Source of the DNA: Symsagittifera roscoffensis
Lineage: Eukaryota > Xenacoelomorpha > Acoela > Convolutidae
DNA: 64,000 nt
Direction: 5' to 3'
Assembly (NCBI RefSeq): GCF_963678635.1
Contig: NC_087067.1
Span: forward strand, 19,847,639 to 19,911,638
Made by a program: the position numbers and the translations under genes. Position 1 is the stretch's first letter. Each line of letters begins with the position of its first letter. The notes below the pieces were generated by a model. That model ran no database searches. It worked only from the letters and a program-made list of their open reading frames with translations, and was not told where the DNA came from. Positions 63,586 to 64,000 of this stretch are shown piece after piece.

Positions 63586-64000
63586 TTACTGGATGGTCAT
63601 CCCCGACTTCGGGTTGAACTTCAGTTGTCGGGCAAGTTTCGACACCTCAAGACAAAGGAACTCGTCCAAGACGATCAGGTTGTCCGCAAGCTCGTAAAAG
63701 CCCCTAAGAGCGTGGGACATATCCGCCCACGCCACCGCCACTTCCGACTTCAAGAGTCTCAAGTTCACCGGTTCTGGCTCACGATTTGGGGCCGCCATCA
63801 GCGTCCGCCATCAGTTTCCCTCTGCAACCAGAACTAATATGGCGTAAACGAATAGTAAAGCAGGTGACATACTCGAGTAATCCGTTGATGACGCGAATAC
63901 CACTCTTGTCTTCGATCCCAACCGGGATGCCACCAGTTCCTGCACTTCATTCATTGCTGCAAACAGCGTCTGAATCGCCTCCTAGATCTTCTTTATTGTA
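63586..64000 (-). CDS. protein 3 start region, second element (fossil, off window)
   Basis: Minus-strand coding pieces: TRVVFASSTDYSSMSPALLF (~63850-63930) matches PRVVFALSPGYACLPDGLKF; MAAPNREPEP and ADMSHALRGFYELADNLIVL (63586-63798) match the SAPNRMLEMEN and SDISNAMRGFKDHALHMLVL segments of the first element. Confidence 0.6.

Larger units (their letters stand above)
59823..64000 (-). mobile_element. second giant LTR-type element, cargo part only (fossil, runs off window)
   Basis: On the minus strand, from 64000 down to ~59823, frames are collinear with the cargo of the first element: the end of the protein 3 N-terminal part, protein 3 main part, proteins 4 and 5. The likeness is clear only at protein level (perhaps 30-45 % by eye), so this is a distinct, distantly related family. 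No LTR or pol is inside the window. It is broken, with several interruptions in 4 kb. The left junction lies against the end of LINE copy 2. Confidence 0.75.

Overview
The window is nuclear DNA of an invertebrate animal; I cannot name the species. The evidence is two intron-bearing host genes of metazoan type with GT-AG introns, AT-rich introns full of small repeats, and a dense nest of LTR and non-LTR retroelements. Nothing bacterial is seen (no operons, no Shine-Dalgarno sites).

Left third (1-18.6 kb). Eleven exons on the minus strand (15874 down to 3440) encode a TBC1D15/17-type Rab GTPase-activating protein. The last exons of the gene lie beyond the left edge. Its introns hold tRNA-headed SINE-like repeats, four copies of a ~85-bp repeat, a paired ~140-bp repeat, a 2 x 73-bp tandem duplication and a degenerate ~190-bp tandem repeat. 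A 43-bp-arm palindrome lies just upstream of its start codon. An unrecognised minus-strand reading frame is at 17249-17716.

Middle (18.6-27.9 kb). An old BEL/Pao element (18604-22998, ATATT target duplication) is the outer layer of a nest: a restriction-endonuclease-type LINE lies inside it, and a 458-bp MITE lies inside the LINE's 3' tandem repeats. Next comes a complete three-exon twinfilin gene (25624-23781, minus strand, 340 codons), then a second copy of the same LINE.

Right half (27.9-59.3 kb). A 31.4-kb Ty3/gypsy-type LTR element sits inside LINE copy 2, flanked by a CACTG duplication. It has ~0.9-kb LTRs about 4-5 % diverged, a 3-kb leader studded with a CCGGAGGGGTC motif, gag, protease, reverse transcriptase, RNase H and integrase. 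After these come ~17 kb of extra same-strand frames: a coiled-coil protein, an SGNH/GDSL hydrolase-like protein, a large protein of unknown family whose coding region is tandemly amplified in 1,743-bp units, and several more unknown proteins. The element is a broken fossil, with roughly ten to twenty interruptions over all coding parts.

Right edge (59.8-64 kb). A second, clearly diverged element on the minus strand carries the same extra genes in the same order. This is the main discovery: the extra module is a conserved cargo of a giant LTR lineage and not a chance capture. What the cargo does cannot be told from sequence alone; the only recognisable fold is the SGNH hydrolase.
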